DNA of 10,779 bases, taken from NCBI GenBank assembly GCA_021799555.1, contig JAJZAG010000107.1, positions 1 through 10,779 on the forward strand, in the 5' to 3' direction. Source of the stretch: Deltaproteobacteria bacterium (GTDB lineage Bacteria; Desulfobacterota; Binatia; Binatales; Binataceae). The position numbers and the translations under genes were made by a program. Every line of letters starts with the position of its first letter. Position 1 is the first letter of the stretch. Positions 1 through 5,486 of the stretch are shown here, piece after piece. The notes under the pieces were generated by a model, which saw only the letters and a program-made list of their open reading frames with translations, did not search any database and was not told the DNA's origin.

Positions 1-522
1 ACCGATCCTGAGGTGCGCGCCGCTCGACTCGCCGATTTGTTCCGCACGGTGCTATCGATTCAACGGCGGCTCGGCGAGCCGATTTTCGGTGTGCTCGAAG
101 GCGGCAATGTCGTTGGCGCGGCGATCGTCGCTGGCACTTGGCATACCTCGACCGCGGCGTACCTGGCATTGGGATTGCCAAAGATGCCACGGATGCTTTC
201 GGCATTTGGATGGGGTGGGCTGCGGCGGTCGATCCAGCTCATGGACGTGCTCGAGCATAATCATCCGCGCGAACCGCATCTGTATCTGAACTTTCTTGGC
301 GTGGATCCGGCCTTTCAGCGAAAGCATTGCGGGCAAGCGATGCTCGAACATTTGCGTGAGCTCGCGGTGGAGCGCACCGACGTGACGGGCGTCTATCTCG
401 AGACCGCGACCGAGGCGAACGTCGCCTATTATTCCTCGAAAGGTTATGAGGTACTCGGCGAGATTTACCCGCTCGGCGTCAGGATGTGGCGGATGTACCA
501 GCGCACACGCGGCGAAGTTTAG
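1..522 (+). CDS. GNAT-family N-acetyltransferase, 3' part
   Basis: The reading frame is open to the first base of the window (reads T-D-P-E-V-R-A-A-R from base 1), so the gene almost certainly starts upstream; the GTG at 13 is probably internal. The visible 173 residues carry the second half of a GNAT fold: a strand 'HLYLNFLGVDPAFQ' (motif A strand), an acetyl-CoA pyrophosphate loop, a helix 'AMLEHLRELA', then 'VYLETATEANVAYYSSKGYEVLGE' in two parts (motif B, with the typical LET..xN..YYxxxGF/Y pattern). Family knowledge: such proteins move an acetyl group from acetyl-CoA to an amine; the substrate cannot be told. Odd: the loop reads Q-R-K-H-C-G-Q-A where the usual pattern is Q/R-x-x-G-x-G/A, so the first glycine is a histidine. 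It ends 14 bp from a convergent gene on the other strand, with no terminator hairpin visible between them. Confidence 0.85.
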   Translation, partial: TDPEVRAARLADLFRTVLSIQRRLGEPIFGVLEGGNVVGAAIVAGTWHTSTAAYLALGLPKMPRMLSAFGWGGLRRSIQLMDVLEHNHPREPHLYLNFLGVDPAFQRKHCGQAMLEHLRELAVERTDVTGVYLETATEANVAYYSSKGYEVLGEIYPLGVRMWRMYQRTRGEV

Positions 523-536
523 AGGTCACGGCGCGT

Positions 537-830
537 TTATCCGTCGCGAAGTCGATCGGCGGCGTTACGCGGGCTGATGGTAGTTACGCGCAAACCATTC
601 GAGGTCCATCCGACGTCAAATCCGACCACGTCGCCTTCTCTGAGCAGCTCGATTCCGGGCATCCTGCCACCGAGGCTCGCGCCGACGATCTGCACGAACG
701 GAAACTCGAAGTAGATCTCACGTCCGCTGTGCGAACGCACGATCCCGCGTCCGCGCGCGCGGTCAAGCCGCAGGATCATCCCCTGGTAGAAATTTCCGGG
801 AAAGCGCTCGTGGTCAAATTCATCCGCCAC
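537..830 (-). CDS. small cold-shock-like (OB-fold) protein
   Basis: 97 residues from a GTG start, the only normal start codon between the stop of the upstream membrane-protein gene (same frame, 42 bp away) and the conserved part. Residues about 16-90 follow the strand order of a cold-shock domain: 'YQGMILRLDRARGRGIVRSH' matches the strand 1-2 region, 'REIYFEFPFVQI' the strand 3 / RNP2-like region, and 'LLREGDVVGFDVGWTSNGLR' the strand 4-5 L-x-E-G-x-x-V-x-F pattern. The family binds single-stranded RNA or DNA. However, the RNP1-like site reads RGRGIV rather than K-G-F-G-F-I, so both stacking phenylalanines are lost, and about 13 residues are inserted before strand 4. Nucleic-acid binding may therefore be altered or absent. 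No good Shine-Dalgarno site lies before the GTG. Probably translated from the same message as the membrane protein. A generic OB-fold protein is the alternative. Confidence 0.6.
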   Translation of the reverse strand: MADEFDHERFPGNFYQGMILRLDRARGRGIVRSHSGREIYFEFPFVQIVGASLGGRMPGIELLREGDVVGFDVGWTSNGLRVTTISPRNAADRLRDG

Positions 831-872
831 GTAAATCGAGTAGCATTCGCGCTCGCGCGGGGAAAGCGGTCT

Positions 873-1706
873 TCAAAGTGGCACCGCCGTCCGGAACAGG
901 ATGAAGCGGCCTAGCATCTCGCCGACGAGCGCCGCCATCACAGCAATATACAGGAGACCCGTCGCCGCCATCGTCTGGGGAACCTTGAGGGTCTGCCAGG
1001 TCATCCAGGTGAGCACCAGCGTTGCGCCGGGGCCGAACAAGATCCGCGCCGCGAGCAGCGCTGCGTGCCGGTCGATCAACCCGGCTACGGCGGTGTGTTC
1101 GGGACCGCCAGAGATCGCGAGGATGCCCAACGCGAGGAACAGCGCGGCAAGATCCGCGCACAGCGCCCACGCAAGTACGCGCACGAGTGAACGCAGATAT
1201 TCGACCGGCAGATTTGGGTCGATCAGATACCAATGCCCGAACATCATGGCGGCGCTGACGGAGCCGAGCATCAGCGACGAGGTGACCGCCGTCAACGCGT
1301 ACATCATCGCGCCAGCTACGCCAAAGCTCGCCGGTTCGATCGCGAGCATCACGGCGATCACCGCGGTGAATCCTATCGCCAGCGCGGCGGTAAATGCGCG
1401 CGCCCGCAGGCGCGCGGTATCGGTCCACAGGGTCACGACGTAGAGACCAGCCGCGATCGAGAAGCTTAGCCACAGCGCGGCTGCGATCGACAGTGCTAAT
1501 GCGCTGGGCTCTTCGGGATGAGTATGACGCGCTGCCAGCGCCGCAAGTCCAAGCATTGTGATGAATCCCGAAGTGGTGTAAACGCCGGCGCTGGATTTGT
1601 AAAAGCCTCGCTCGATTCTGAAAAACGGCGGCACCGCGAGCGCGCACATCCCGCCGAAGGCGAGTTCGCCGAACACGAGCAGGAAGCAGGCGGCGAATTT
1701 GGTCAC
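873..1706 (-). CDS. eight-helix integral membrane protein, unknown function
   Basis: I do not recognise the family. From the chosen GTG (277 residues) the protein starts directly with a hydrophobic helix (about 3-25), followed by seven more candidate helices near 40-58, 68-92, 100-122, 127-152, 170-196, 210-235 and 244-270. Loops are short and there is no soluble domain. Likely conserved marks are G-E-L-A-F-G-G-M in helix 1, R-I-E-R-G-F-Y-K-S after it, a buried-looking M-F-G-H-W-Y-L followed by D-P-N-L-P, and a C-terminal V-G-E-M-L-G-R. The last is reminiscent of the end of DmsC/NrfD-type quinol-interacting anchor subunits, also eight-helix proteins, but this is weak and no reductase subunit lies nearby. 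The frame stays open upstream to 1919, but that part is hydrophilic and runs across the promoter and start of the divergent lipoprotein gene, so I reject the longer form. The GTG lacks a clear Shine-Dalgarno site, so the exact start is uncertain. Confidence 0.65.
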   Translation of the reverse strand: MTKFAACFLLVFGELAFGGMCALAVPPFFRIERGFYKSSAGVYTTSGFITMLGLAALAARHTHPEEPSALALSIAAALWLSFSIAAGLYVVTLWTDTARLRARAFTAALAIGFTAVIAVMLAIEPASFGVAGAMMYALTAVTSSLMLGSVSAAMMFGHWYLIDPNLPVEYLRSLVRVLAWALCADLAALFLALGILAISGGPEHTAVAGLIDRHAALLAARILFGPGATLVLTWMTWQTLKVPQTMAATGLLYIAVMAALVGEMLGRFILFRTAVPL

Positions 1707-1906
1707 GCGCGCATCATAGCCGCCCGAGCGCGTTTCCCAAAGCCGGGGCGTGGCGGGGGAGATTTGCGAGGAATCGCTATTGCGCGTGGCCCATTGAGAT
1801 AAGACGGGGCGCAGGCGGGAATGACGATGGAGGCCACTCGACATTTGACCGCGGGGTAATATAATTAAGTATGCCCTGCTAATGGGGTCAAATTGGGGAT
1901 TATTAA
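1707..1906. promoter_or_regulatory. divergent intergenic control region
   Basis: About 200 bp separate the likely start of the leftward membrane-protein gene from the rightward lipoprotein gene. The right half is AT-rich against a GC-rich background. It holds a perfect TATAAT on the + strand (1860-1865), TTGACC on the + strand (1845-1850) and TTGACC on the - strand (1886-1891). TTGACC and TATAAT on the + strand are only 9 bp apart, so they are not a -35/-10 pair; the upstream hexamer at the right distance from TATAAT is poor. The + strand TTGACC could instead pair with a weak -10 near 1867-1873. The left part (1707-1840) shows nothing I can name. Confidence 0.4.
1843..1893. repeat. perfect 8-bp inverted repeat, possible operator
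   Basis: ATTTGACC at 1843-1850 and its exact reverse complement GGTCAAAT at 1886-1893 lie 35 bp apart. Their centres are 43 bp apart, close to four helical turns, so both would face the same side of DNA. They flank the AT-rich TATAAT core between two divergent genes. This fits a paired operator for a looping or cooperative regulator, or two facing -35 hexamers (TTGACC) of overlapping divergent promoters. Seen directly; the role is inferred. Confidence 0.45.
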
Positions 1907-2353
1907 ATGATGCGTTCATCCACGGTTCTGAAATTGATGGCGATAGGTCTTGCCTTAACGCTCACGGCCTGCGGCGCGATCGAAGCGCAGCGCCAAGCCG
2001 AAGAGCAGAAGAAACAGGTGTTTATTCATCGCGTTGATATGGCCCACATCTGGGTAACCACTGGTGCGCCGCCTCCGGGCAAGCCTTACAGCGTGCTGGG
2101 GCCGATCAGTTATACCGTTCCGTTCTCACCGGACGCGATCGATGCGGCGGAGATGAAAGAAAAGCTCAAGAAGATCGCCTACGCAAAATGGCCCGACACG
2201 ATCGACGCCATTATCAAGGAAAACAGTTCCGTTTCGAACGACGGCTCGACTGTGACCGTGACGGCGCAAGCAATCGCATACGATTCGACAGTTGACCGCA
2301 ACGCGTTGCACCACATGAACGAGGGGCTGGTGGCGTCGCCGAGCGGGGATTGA
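1907..2353 (+). CDS. small lipoprotein, unknown function
   Basis: 148 residues. The start ATG (first of two in a row) is supported by GGGGA at 1895-1899, 7 bases upstream. The N-terminus is a lipoprotein signal: M-M-R-S-S-T-V-L-K, a hydrophobic stretch, then the lipobox L-T-A-C with Cys22 as the lipidated residue and glycine at +2, which gives no inner-membrane retention signal by the E. coli +2 rule. Mature part: a charged helix rich in Gln, Glu and Lys (about 23-38), then 'KPYSVLGPISYT' (strand), a helix 'AEMKEKLKKIAYAKWPDTID', and a closing strand 'GSTVTVTAQAIAY'. This Y-x-x-L-G strand, L-K-x-x-A helix, final V-T-x-x-A strand layout recalls other small lipoproteins of the RcsF/YbjQ-like kind, but I cannot assign a family. 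Monocistronic: its own control region upstream and an intrinsic terminator 26 bp after the stop. Confidence 0.8.
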   Translation: MMRSSTVLKLMAIGLALTLTACGAIEAQRQAEEQKKQVFIHRVDMAHIWVTTGAPPPGKPYSVLGPISYTVPFSPDAIDAAEMKEKLKKIAYAKWPDTIDAIIKENSSVSNDGSTVTVTAQAIAYDSTVDRNALHHMNEGLVASPSGD

Positions 2354-2378
2354 TCGAAAAGTTTAGACTACGCGGTGC

Positions 2379-2418
2379 ACAGGCGGCTTTGGAGCATTCC
2401 AGAGCCGCCTGTTTCGTT
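2379..2418 (+). terminator. strong intrinsic terminator after the lipoprotein gene
   Basis: The arms 2380-2393 and 2398-2411 form a 14-bp, GC-rich stem (one G-T pair) with a GCAT tetraloop; an A-T pair at 2379/2412 can extend it. It is followed on the + strand by TTTCGTTG. On the opposite strand the stem is followed by GTGCACCGC with no T tract, so it should act only for the rightward lipoprotein message and not for the convergent glutaredoxin gene. Confidence 0.85.
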
Positions 2419-2449
2419 GTGAAAGGTATAATTCGGCGCGGGCCGCGAA

Positions 2450-2713
2450 TCAGGCGGGTTCAGCCAGCAACGTGTCGAGTTCGCCGCGCTCATTGAGCGC
2501 GCGTAACTCGTCGTAACCGCCGACGATCCTTCCATTTACGAAGATCTCCGGAACCGTGCGGCGGCCGCCCGCGAGCTCGACCATGCGCTCGCGCGTCGCG
2601 TCGTCGTCAGTCACGTCGATTTCGGTGAACTCGACGCCCTTGCTCTTGAGCAGACTCTTGGCTCGAACGCAGAAGGGGCAATAGGTGGTAGTGTAGATTT
2701 CAACTTTGGCCAC
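2450..2713 (-). CDS. grxC: glutaredoxin (class I, GrxC type)
   Basis: A thiol-disulfide oxidoreductase that uses glutathione to reduce disulfides or remove glutathione from protein thiols in the cytoplasm. From the chosen GTG it has 87 residues, the normal length for bacterial Grx3-type proteins. It shows the complete set of family marks: a first strand K-V-E-I-Y, the dithiol site C12-P-F-C15, the cis-proline motif T-V-P (53-55), and the glutathione-binding G-G-Y-D-E-L (65-70). The frame extends eight codons upstream to an ATG at 2737, but GAGGA at 2723-2727 sits 9 bases before the GTG at 2713, and M-A-K-V-E-I-Y is the usual start, so I prefer 2713. It is the last gene of the comF-purM-purN run, 70 bp after purN, and may have its own promoter. 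No clear leftward terminator follows. Confidence 0.93.
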   Translation of the reverse strand: MAKVEIYTTTYCPFCVRAKSLLKSKGVEFTEIDVTDDDATRERMVELAGGRRTVPEIFVNGRIVGGYDELRALNERGELDTLLAEPA

Positions 2714-2722
2714 GGTCACAAA

Positions 2723-2727
2723 TCCTC
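2723..2727 (-). promoter_or_regulatory. ribosome binding site deciding the glutaredoxin start
   Basis: GAGGA on the - strand lies 9 bases before the GTG at 2713. For the other in-frame candidates it is either too close (the GTG at 2719, 3 bases away) or inside the coding frame (ATG at 2737). Confidence 0.6.
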
Positions 2728-2783
2728 GTGATGACATTGTGCGCGAGTCGGATCACGTAGTCCAGATCGCGCGCGCTACGGAC

Positions 2784-3476
2784 TCATTTGAGCGGTGGAA
2801 CGCTTAGCGGCGTGACGACGTCGATATCAGGCGCGCCATGAATTAACACCCGGCGGCCCGAGATTCTGAGTCGGCCTTCCTGATAGAGCCGGATCGCGTG
2901 GGGCAGGATGCGATGCTCCGCTGCTTTGATTCTTTCCGCCAGGCGCGGTTCGTCATCGCCGGGCAGGACCGGAACGGCCGCCTGAATTATGATCGGACCA
3001 GTATCGACGCCCTCGGTGACGAAGAACACGGAGCATCCGGTGATTTTGACGCCGTACTCCAGCGCGTCGCGCGGTCCGTGGATTCCCGGAAACGACGGAA
3101 GCAGCGAATTGTGTGTGTTGATGATTCTGCCGGGGAATGCCGCGAGCATCACCGGCGACAGCAGGCGCATAAATCCCGCGCAGACGACCAGTTCGACGCC
3201 GCGCGCCGTAAATGCGGCGGCAAGCGCGCGATCGAAGTCTTCGCGCGCGCTGAACTCGCGATGGTCGATCGTCAGCGCCTCGATTCCGGCGCGACGCGCG
3301 CGGTCGAGTCCCGCGGCGGCGACGCGATTAGAGATTACGAGGCGGATTTCGGCGCGCAAGTTACCGCTTGCGATCGCGTCGATAATTGCCTGCAGATTTG
3401 TGCCGGAGCCGGAAATGAGAATTCCGAGTCTGATTGGCGCCCGTCCGGCGCCGCTCTGAGCGCCGCTATCAGGCAA
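2784..3476 (-). CDS. purN: phosphoribosylglycinamide formyltransferase (GAR transformylase)
   Basis: Third step of de novo purine synthesis: moves the formyl group of 10-formyltetrahydrofolate to glycinamide ribonucleotide. The protein is 230 residues from the chosen TTG (E. coli PurN has about 212). It has the phosphate-binding start 'LGILISGSGTNLQAI' (about 17-31), 'CAGFMRLLSP', the catalytic N120 and H122 in I-I-N-T-H, and the catalytic Asp158 in V-D-T-G-P-I. The C-terminus ends a little past the normal fold. Start choice: no ATG precedes the conserved core at a sensible place. The TTG at 3476 has GGAG at 3483-3486, 6 bases upstream, and overlaps the last codons of purM by 8 bases, fitting translational coupling; a GTG at 3488 is the alternative. 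Odd: the usual H-P-S-L-L-P reads H-N-S-L-L-P. Confidence 0.93.
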   Translation of the reverse strand: MPDSGAQSGAGRAPIRLGILISGSGTNLQAIIDAIASGNLRAEIRLVISNRVAAAGLDRARRAGIEALTIDHREFSAREDFDRALAAAFTARGVELVVCAGFMRLLSPVMLAAFPGRIINTHNSLLPSFPGIHGPRDALEYGVKITGCSVFFVTEGVDTGPIIIQAAVPVLPGDDEPRLAERIKAAEHRILPHAIRLYQEGRLRISGRRVLIHGAPDIDVVTPLSVPPLK

Positions 3477-4518
3477 AGTGCACTCCACGCGGGCCGCGGC
3501 GAATCTCGCCGGCAATATATGCGGCGTGATTATGGCGCCGCAGATGCGCAATTACGGCTTCAACGTCCGCCGCCGCAACGATCGCCGCCATCCCGATTCC
3601 ATTGTTGAACGTTCGATCCATCTCGTGGCGCGTGATCTTTCCGAGCCGCTGGATCAGATCGAAGATCGGTGGCACCGGCCACGCTTCGCGTTCGAGGACT
3701 GCCATGACTCCGGCGGGCATCACGCGGGGCAAGTTTTCGAGCACGCCTCCGCCCGTGACATTGGCAAGTCCCTTTATGCGGCTGCGATCGAACAGTTCGC
3801 GAGCCGCGCGGGCATAAATGACCGTCGGGCGCAAAAGCTCATCACCTAGGGTGCATCCGAGTTCCGCAATCCGCGCGGTGAGCTTGAGCCTGGCGCGTTC
3901 GAGCAAAACCTTGCGAGCCAGCGAAAAGCCGTTCGAGTGGAGGCCATTCGAGGCGATAGCGATCACTGTGTCGCCGGGACGGATTTTGCGCGGGTCGGGA
4001 ATTTTCGAGCGTTCGACAATTCCCACGGCGAACCCGGCGAGGTCGTATTCACCGGGCTTGTAAAGATCGCCGGCCTGGCAGGTTTCGCCGCCGACCAGGC
4101 TCGCGCCGGCGAGTTCGCAGCCGCGCGCGACGCCTTTGACGATCTCGATGGCGATCCGTTGGTTAAGCTTTCCAATCCCAATGTAATCGAGAAAGAAGAG
4201 CGGGCGCGCCGCGTGGCAAATAATATCGTTCACGCACATCGCCACGCAGTCGATGCCAACGGTGTCGTGGCGGCCGGTGGCGAAGGCGATTTTCAGTTTG
4301 GTGCCGACGCTGTCGGTGCCGGAGACAAGGACGGGTGAGCGCATCTTGCGCGCGCTGTCGAGCGTCACCATCGCGCCAAATCCGCCGATCCCGCCGATCA
4401 CGCGCGCGCCCGCGGTCGCGTGTGAAGTTGGCTGCGCGATTCGGCGGAACATCGGCACCAGCGCCTCTTTGAGCGCGATATCGACCCCCGCCGATTTGTA
4501 CGTCATCCGCATCGCCAT
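3469..4518 (-). CDS. purM: phosphoribosylformylglycinamidine cyclo-ligase (AIR synthetase)
   Basis: Fifth step of de novo purine synthesis: ATP-driven closure of formylglycinamidine ribonucleotide to aminoimidazole ribonucleotide. 349 residues from ATG 4518, against 345 in E. coli. The N-terminus M-T-Y-K-S-A-G-V-D-I is diagnostic. Following marks: G-G-F-G-A (45-49), S-G-T-D-S-V-G-T-K (66-74), 'GIDCVAMCVNDII', 'RPLFFLDYIGIGKL', L-V-G-G-E-T (141-146), S-N-G-L-H-S-N-G-F-S, 'VTGGGVLENLPRV' and T-F-N-N-G-I-G-M. Three ATGs (4518, 4512, 4506) are possible; none has a perfect Shine-Dalgarno site, and a GAGGA lies 13 bases before 4518. The frame is open further upstream to the comF end, but that part is unlike the family. 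Odd: after G-G-E-T the sequence is C-Q-A-G-D-L-Y, not the common A-E-M-P-G-M-Y. Confidence 0.95.
   Translation of the reverse strand: MAMRMTYKSAGVDIALKEALVPMFRRIAQPTSHATAGARVIGGIGGFGAMVTLDSARKMRSPVLVSGTDSVGTKLKIAFATGRHDTVGIDCVAMCVNDIICHAARPLFFLDYIGIGKLNQRIAIEIVKGVARGCELAGASLVGGETCQAGDLYKPGEYDLAGFAVGIVERSKIPDPRKIRPGDTVIAIASNGLHSNGFSLARKVLLERARLKLTARIAELGCTLGDELLRPTVIYARAARELFDRSRIKGLANVTGGGVLENLPRVMPAGVMAVLEREAWPVPPIFDLIQRLGKITRHEMDRTFNNGIGMAAIVAAADVEAVIAHLRRHNHAAYIAGEIRRGPRGVHFA
3483..3486 (-). promoter_or_regulatory. ribosome binding site for purN inside the end of purM
   Basis: GGAG on the - strand lies 6 bases before the TTG at 3476 and within the last codons of purM. It is the main reason to choose a TTG start and an 8-base purM-purN overlap. 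Confidence 0.5.
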
Positions 4519-4621
4519 CCGCTGCTTAAGATCCTCGCATTCGAGATACTGGAAACCTATCCAAGAAGGCGGCGGCAGGCCACATCGCGCGCGCGGCGCC
4601 GTCCACAACCGAGGCGGATAT
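4519..4621. other. comF-purM intergenic gap
   Basis: 103 bp without a gene. It contains five CG steps in a row (4586-4595), a sequence type able to adopt Z-form DNA, and GC-rich partial self-complementarity, but no stem followed by a T tract. I see no clear promoter. purM could be read from the comF promoter or from one I cannot recognise here. Confidence 0.4.
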
Positions 4622-5350
4622 TCACAGGACGCGCGCAAGTGTGAAAACGTCGACGCTGCGCGCTCCGGCCGCCAGCAGGACGCGCGCGCATTCGTCGGCG
4701 GTAGCGCCCGTGGTCATTACGTCGTCGATCAGCAGAATCGAGCGGCCCGCGACGCGATCGGCGCGCGTGACGGCGAAGGCGCGCCGCACGTTGCGCTGCC
4801 GAGCGTCATGATCGCGCGCGGTCTGCGCGGCGGTCGCGCGAGAGCGCACTAGCGAGGTTGTGTCGAGGGCAAGGCCGAGGCGGCGGGAGATTTCCTCGGC
4901 CATAATCGCGGCCTGATTGAAGCCGCGCCACCATAGACGGGCCCGATGCAGCGGTACGGGAACGATCAGGTCGATCGCTTCGCGATCGATCGGAAGGTCG
5001 GCGCCAAGATATTCGGCGAGCGCGCGCCCTGCGGCCTGATCGAGGCCGTACTTGTGCCGCCGGAGCAGGGCGGGCAACGAACGCGGATCGTCCTCGGCGC
5101 TTGCGCGGTAGCGCGCGACGGCGCGCGCGCGGCGGAAATGGGGCGGATGCGCGATACATCGGGCGCATCGTGCCGCTCCGGTCGCTGCGGACTCGACCGC
5201 GCCTCCGCACACGATGCACAGTGGAGCCGGAAGCGGCTCGGCGCGAGCCAGGCACGCGGAGCACACGCGGAGATTCTTTCCCGGTGCGAGTCGGCAGCCG
5301 CAGCCGGCGCATCGCGGGGGATACAGGAAGTCGATTAATTCGGTCAGCAC
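4622..5350 (-). CDS. comF: ComF family protein (phosphoribosyltransferase fold, zinc-ribbon N-terminus)
   Basis: ComF proteins are cytoplasmic and linked to natural transformation; they carry a type I phosphoribosyltransferase fold and an N-terminal cysteine cluster. From GTG 5350 the protein has 242 residues, the usual size. It opens with 'LIDFLYPPRCAGCGCRL', then C-x-x-C at C-S-A-C, C-I-V-C and C-A-R-C, which together can hold zinc. The middle has 'LRRHKYGLDQAAGRALAEYL' and 'DLIVPVPLHRARLWWRGFNQ', both typical of ComF. The PRPP-loop is I-L-L-I-D-D-V-M-T-T-G-A-T near the C-terminus. Start: the frame is open to 5458 (ATG), but that extension has no family match; GGAG at 5355-5358 precedes the GTG at 5350 by 4 bases. 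First gene of the comF-purM-purN-grx run. Whether the host is competent cannot be judged from this window. Confidence 0.92.
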   Translation of the reverse strand: MLTELIDFLYPPRCAGCGCRLAPGKNLRVCSACLARAEPLPAPLCIVCGGAVESAATGAARCARCIAHPPHFRRARAVARYRASAEDDPRSLPALLRRHKYGLDQAAGRALAEYLGADLPIDREAIDLIVPVPLHRARLWWRGFNQAAIMAEEISRRLGLALDTTSLVRSRATAAQTARDHDARQRNVRRAFAVTRADRVAGRSILLIDDVMTTGATADECARVLLAAGARSVDVFTLARVL

Positions 5351-5390
5351 AGCGCTCCAGGTCCCGCTGATGATAGTCCACACCGAATAC

Positions 5391-5418
5391 AGATTACGCT
5401 GATTGGATTTCCAAACAA
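5391..5418 (-). promoter_or_regulatory. candidate comF promoter
   Basis: On the - strand TTGTTT (5413-5418) is followed after 16 bp by TAATCT (5391-5396), about 40 bp before the comF GTG. Each hexamer keeps four of six consensus bases. It is overlapped by the inverted repeat at 5394-5436, which would suit a repressor site. Judged by eye only. Confidence 0.35.
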
Positions 5419-5436
5419 TTCCGATAATCAGCGAAA
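5394..5436. repeat. imperfect 11-bp inverted repeat in the comF / CoA-transferase divergent region
   Basis: TTaCGCTGATT (5394-5404) faces AATCAGCGaAA (5426-5436): eight contiguous matching positions plus two more after one mismatch, with a 21-base spacer. Inside the spacer edge is a second small palindrome, TTGGA-TT-TCCAA (5403-5414). It may be an operator overlapping the candidate comF promoter, or a stem-loop in a leader RNA. The rest of the 136-bp gap (5351-5486) holds only the promoter candidates listed. Confidence 0.4.
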
Positions 5437-5449
5437 CTCGCAGCAGCCT

Positions 5450-5480
5450 TTGATCCATTCATACGCCTGTGTGGTATAGA
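5450..5480 (+). promoter_or_regulatory. candidate extended -10 promoter for the CoA-transferase gene
   Basis: TGGTATAGA at 5472-5480 is an extended -10 (TG-N-TATAGA), with TTGATC at 5450-5455 as a -35-like hexamer 19 bp upstream. If used, transcription would begin at or next to the ATG at 5487 and the mRNA would be leaderless, even though an AAAGGG lies just before the ATG. Either that or the true promoter lies further left. Confidence 0.35.
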
Positions 5481-5486
5481 AAGGGC

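Noticed and set aside
523..536. Terminator between the convergent GNAT and cold-shock-like genes, and likewise at 7139-7150
   Set aside because: Gaps of 14 and 12 bp with no hairpin and T tract.
820..1647. 275-codon open frame on the - strand overlapping the membrane-protein gene
   Set aside because: Arginine-rich, low-complexity composition and no motif; the other frame gives clean transmembrane helices. Shadow of a GC-rich gene.
1821..1859. 12-codon mini-frame upstream of the lipoprotein gene, preceded by GGCGGGA
   Set aside because: Too short to judge, overlaps the inverted repeat, and lies upstream of the TATAAT that would drive the gene.
1707..1919. N-terminal extension of the membrane protein up to 1919
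   Set aside because: Hydrophilic, without motif, and it would cross the divergent promoter region and the first codons of the lipoprotein gene.
2427..2432. TATAAT on the + strand after the terminator
   Set aside because: No rightward gene follows; the next gene is on the other strand.
2431..2450. ATTCG...CGAAT self-complementary stretch just after the glutaredoxin stop as a leftward terminator
   Set aside because: Only 5 bp of outer stem, mismatched inside, and no real T tract on the - strand.
2898..3608. 236-codon open frame antisense to purN
   Set aside because: purN is certain on the other strand; the frame has no family motif and is rich in Arg and Ala as expected of a shadow.
4586..4595. 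(CG)5 run as a functional element
   Set aside because: Expected now and then in this GC-rich, CG-rich sequence; similar runs occur near 2770 and 5126.
4806..5381. 191-codon open frame on the - strand within comF
   Set aside because: Very arginine-rich, no motif; comF has complete zinc-ribbon and PRPP motifs in the other frame.
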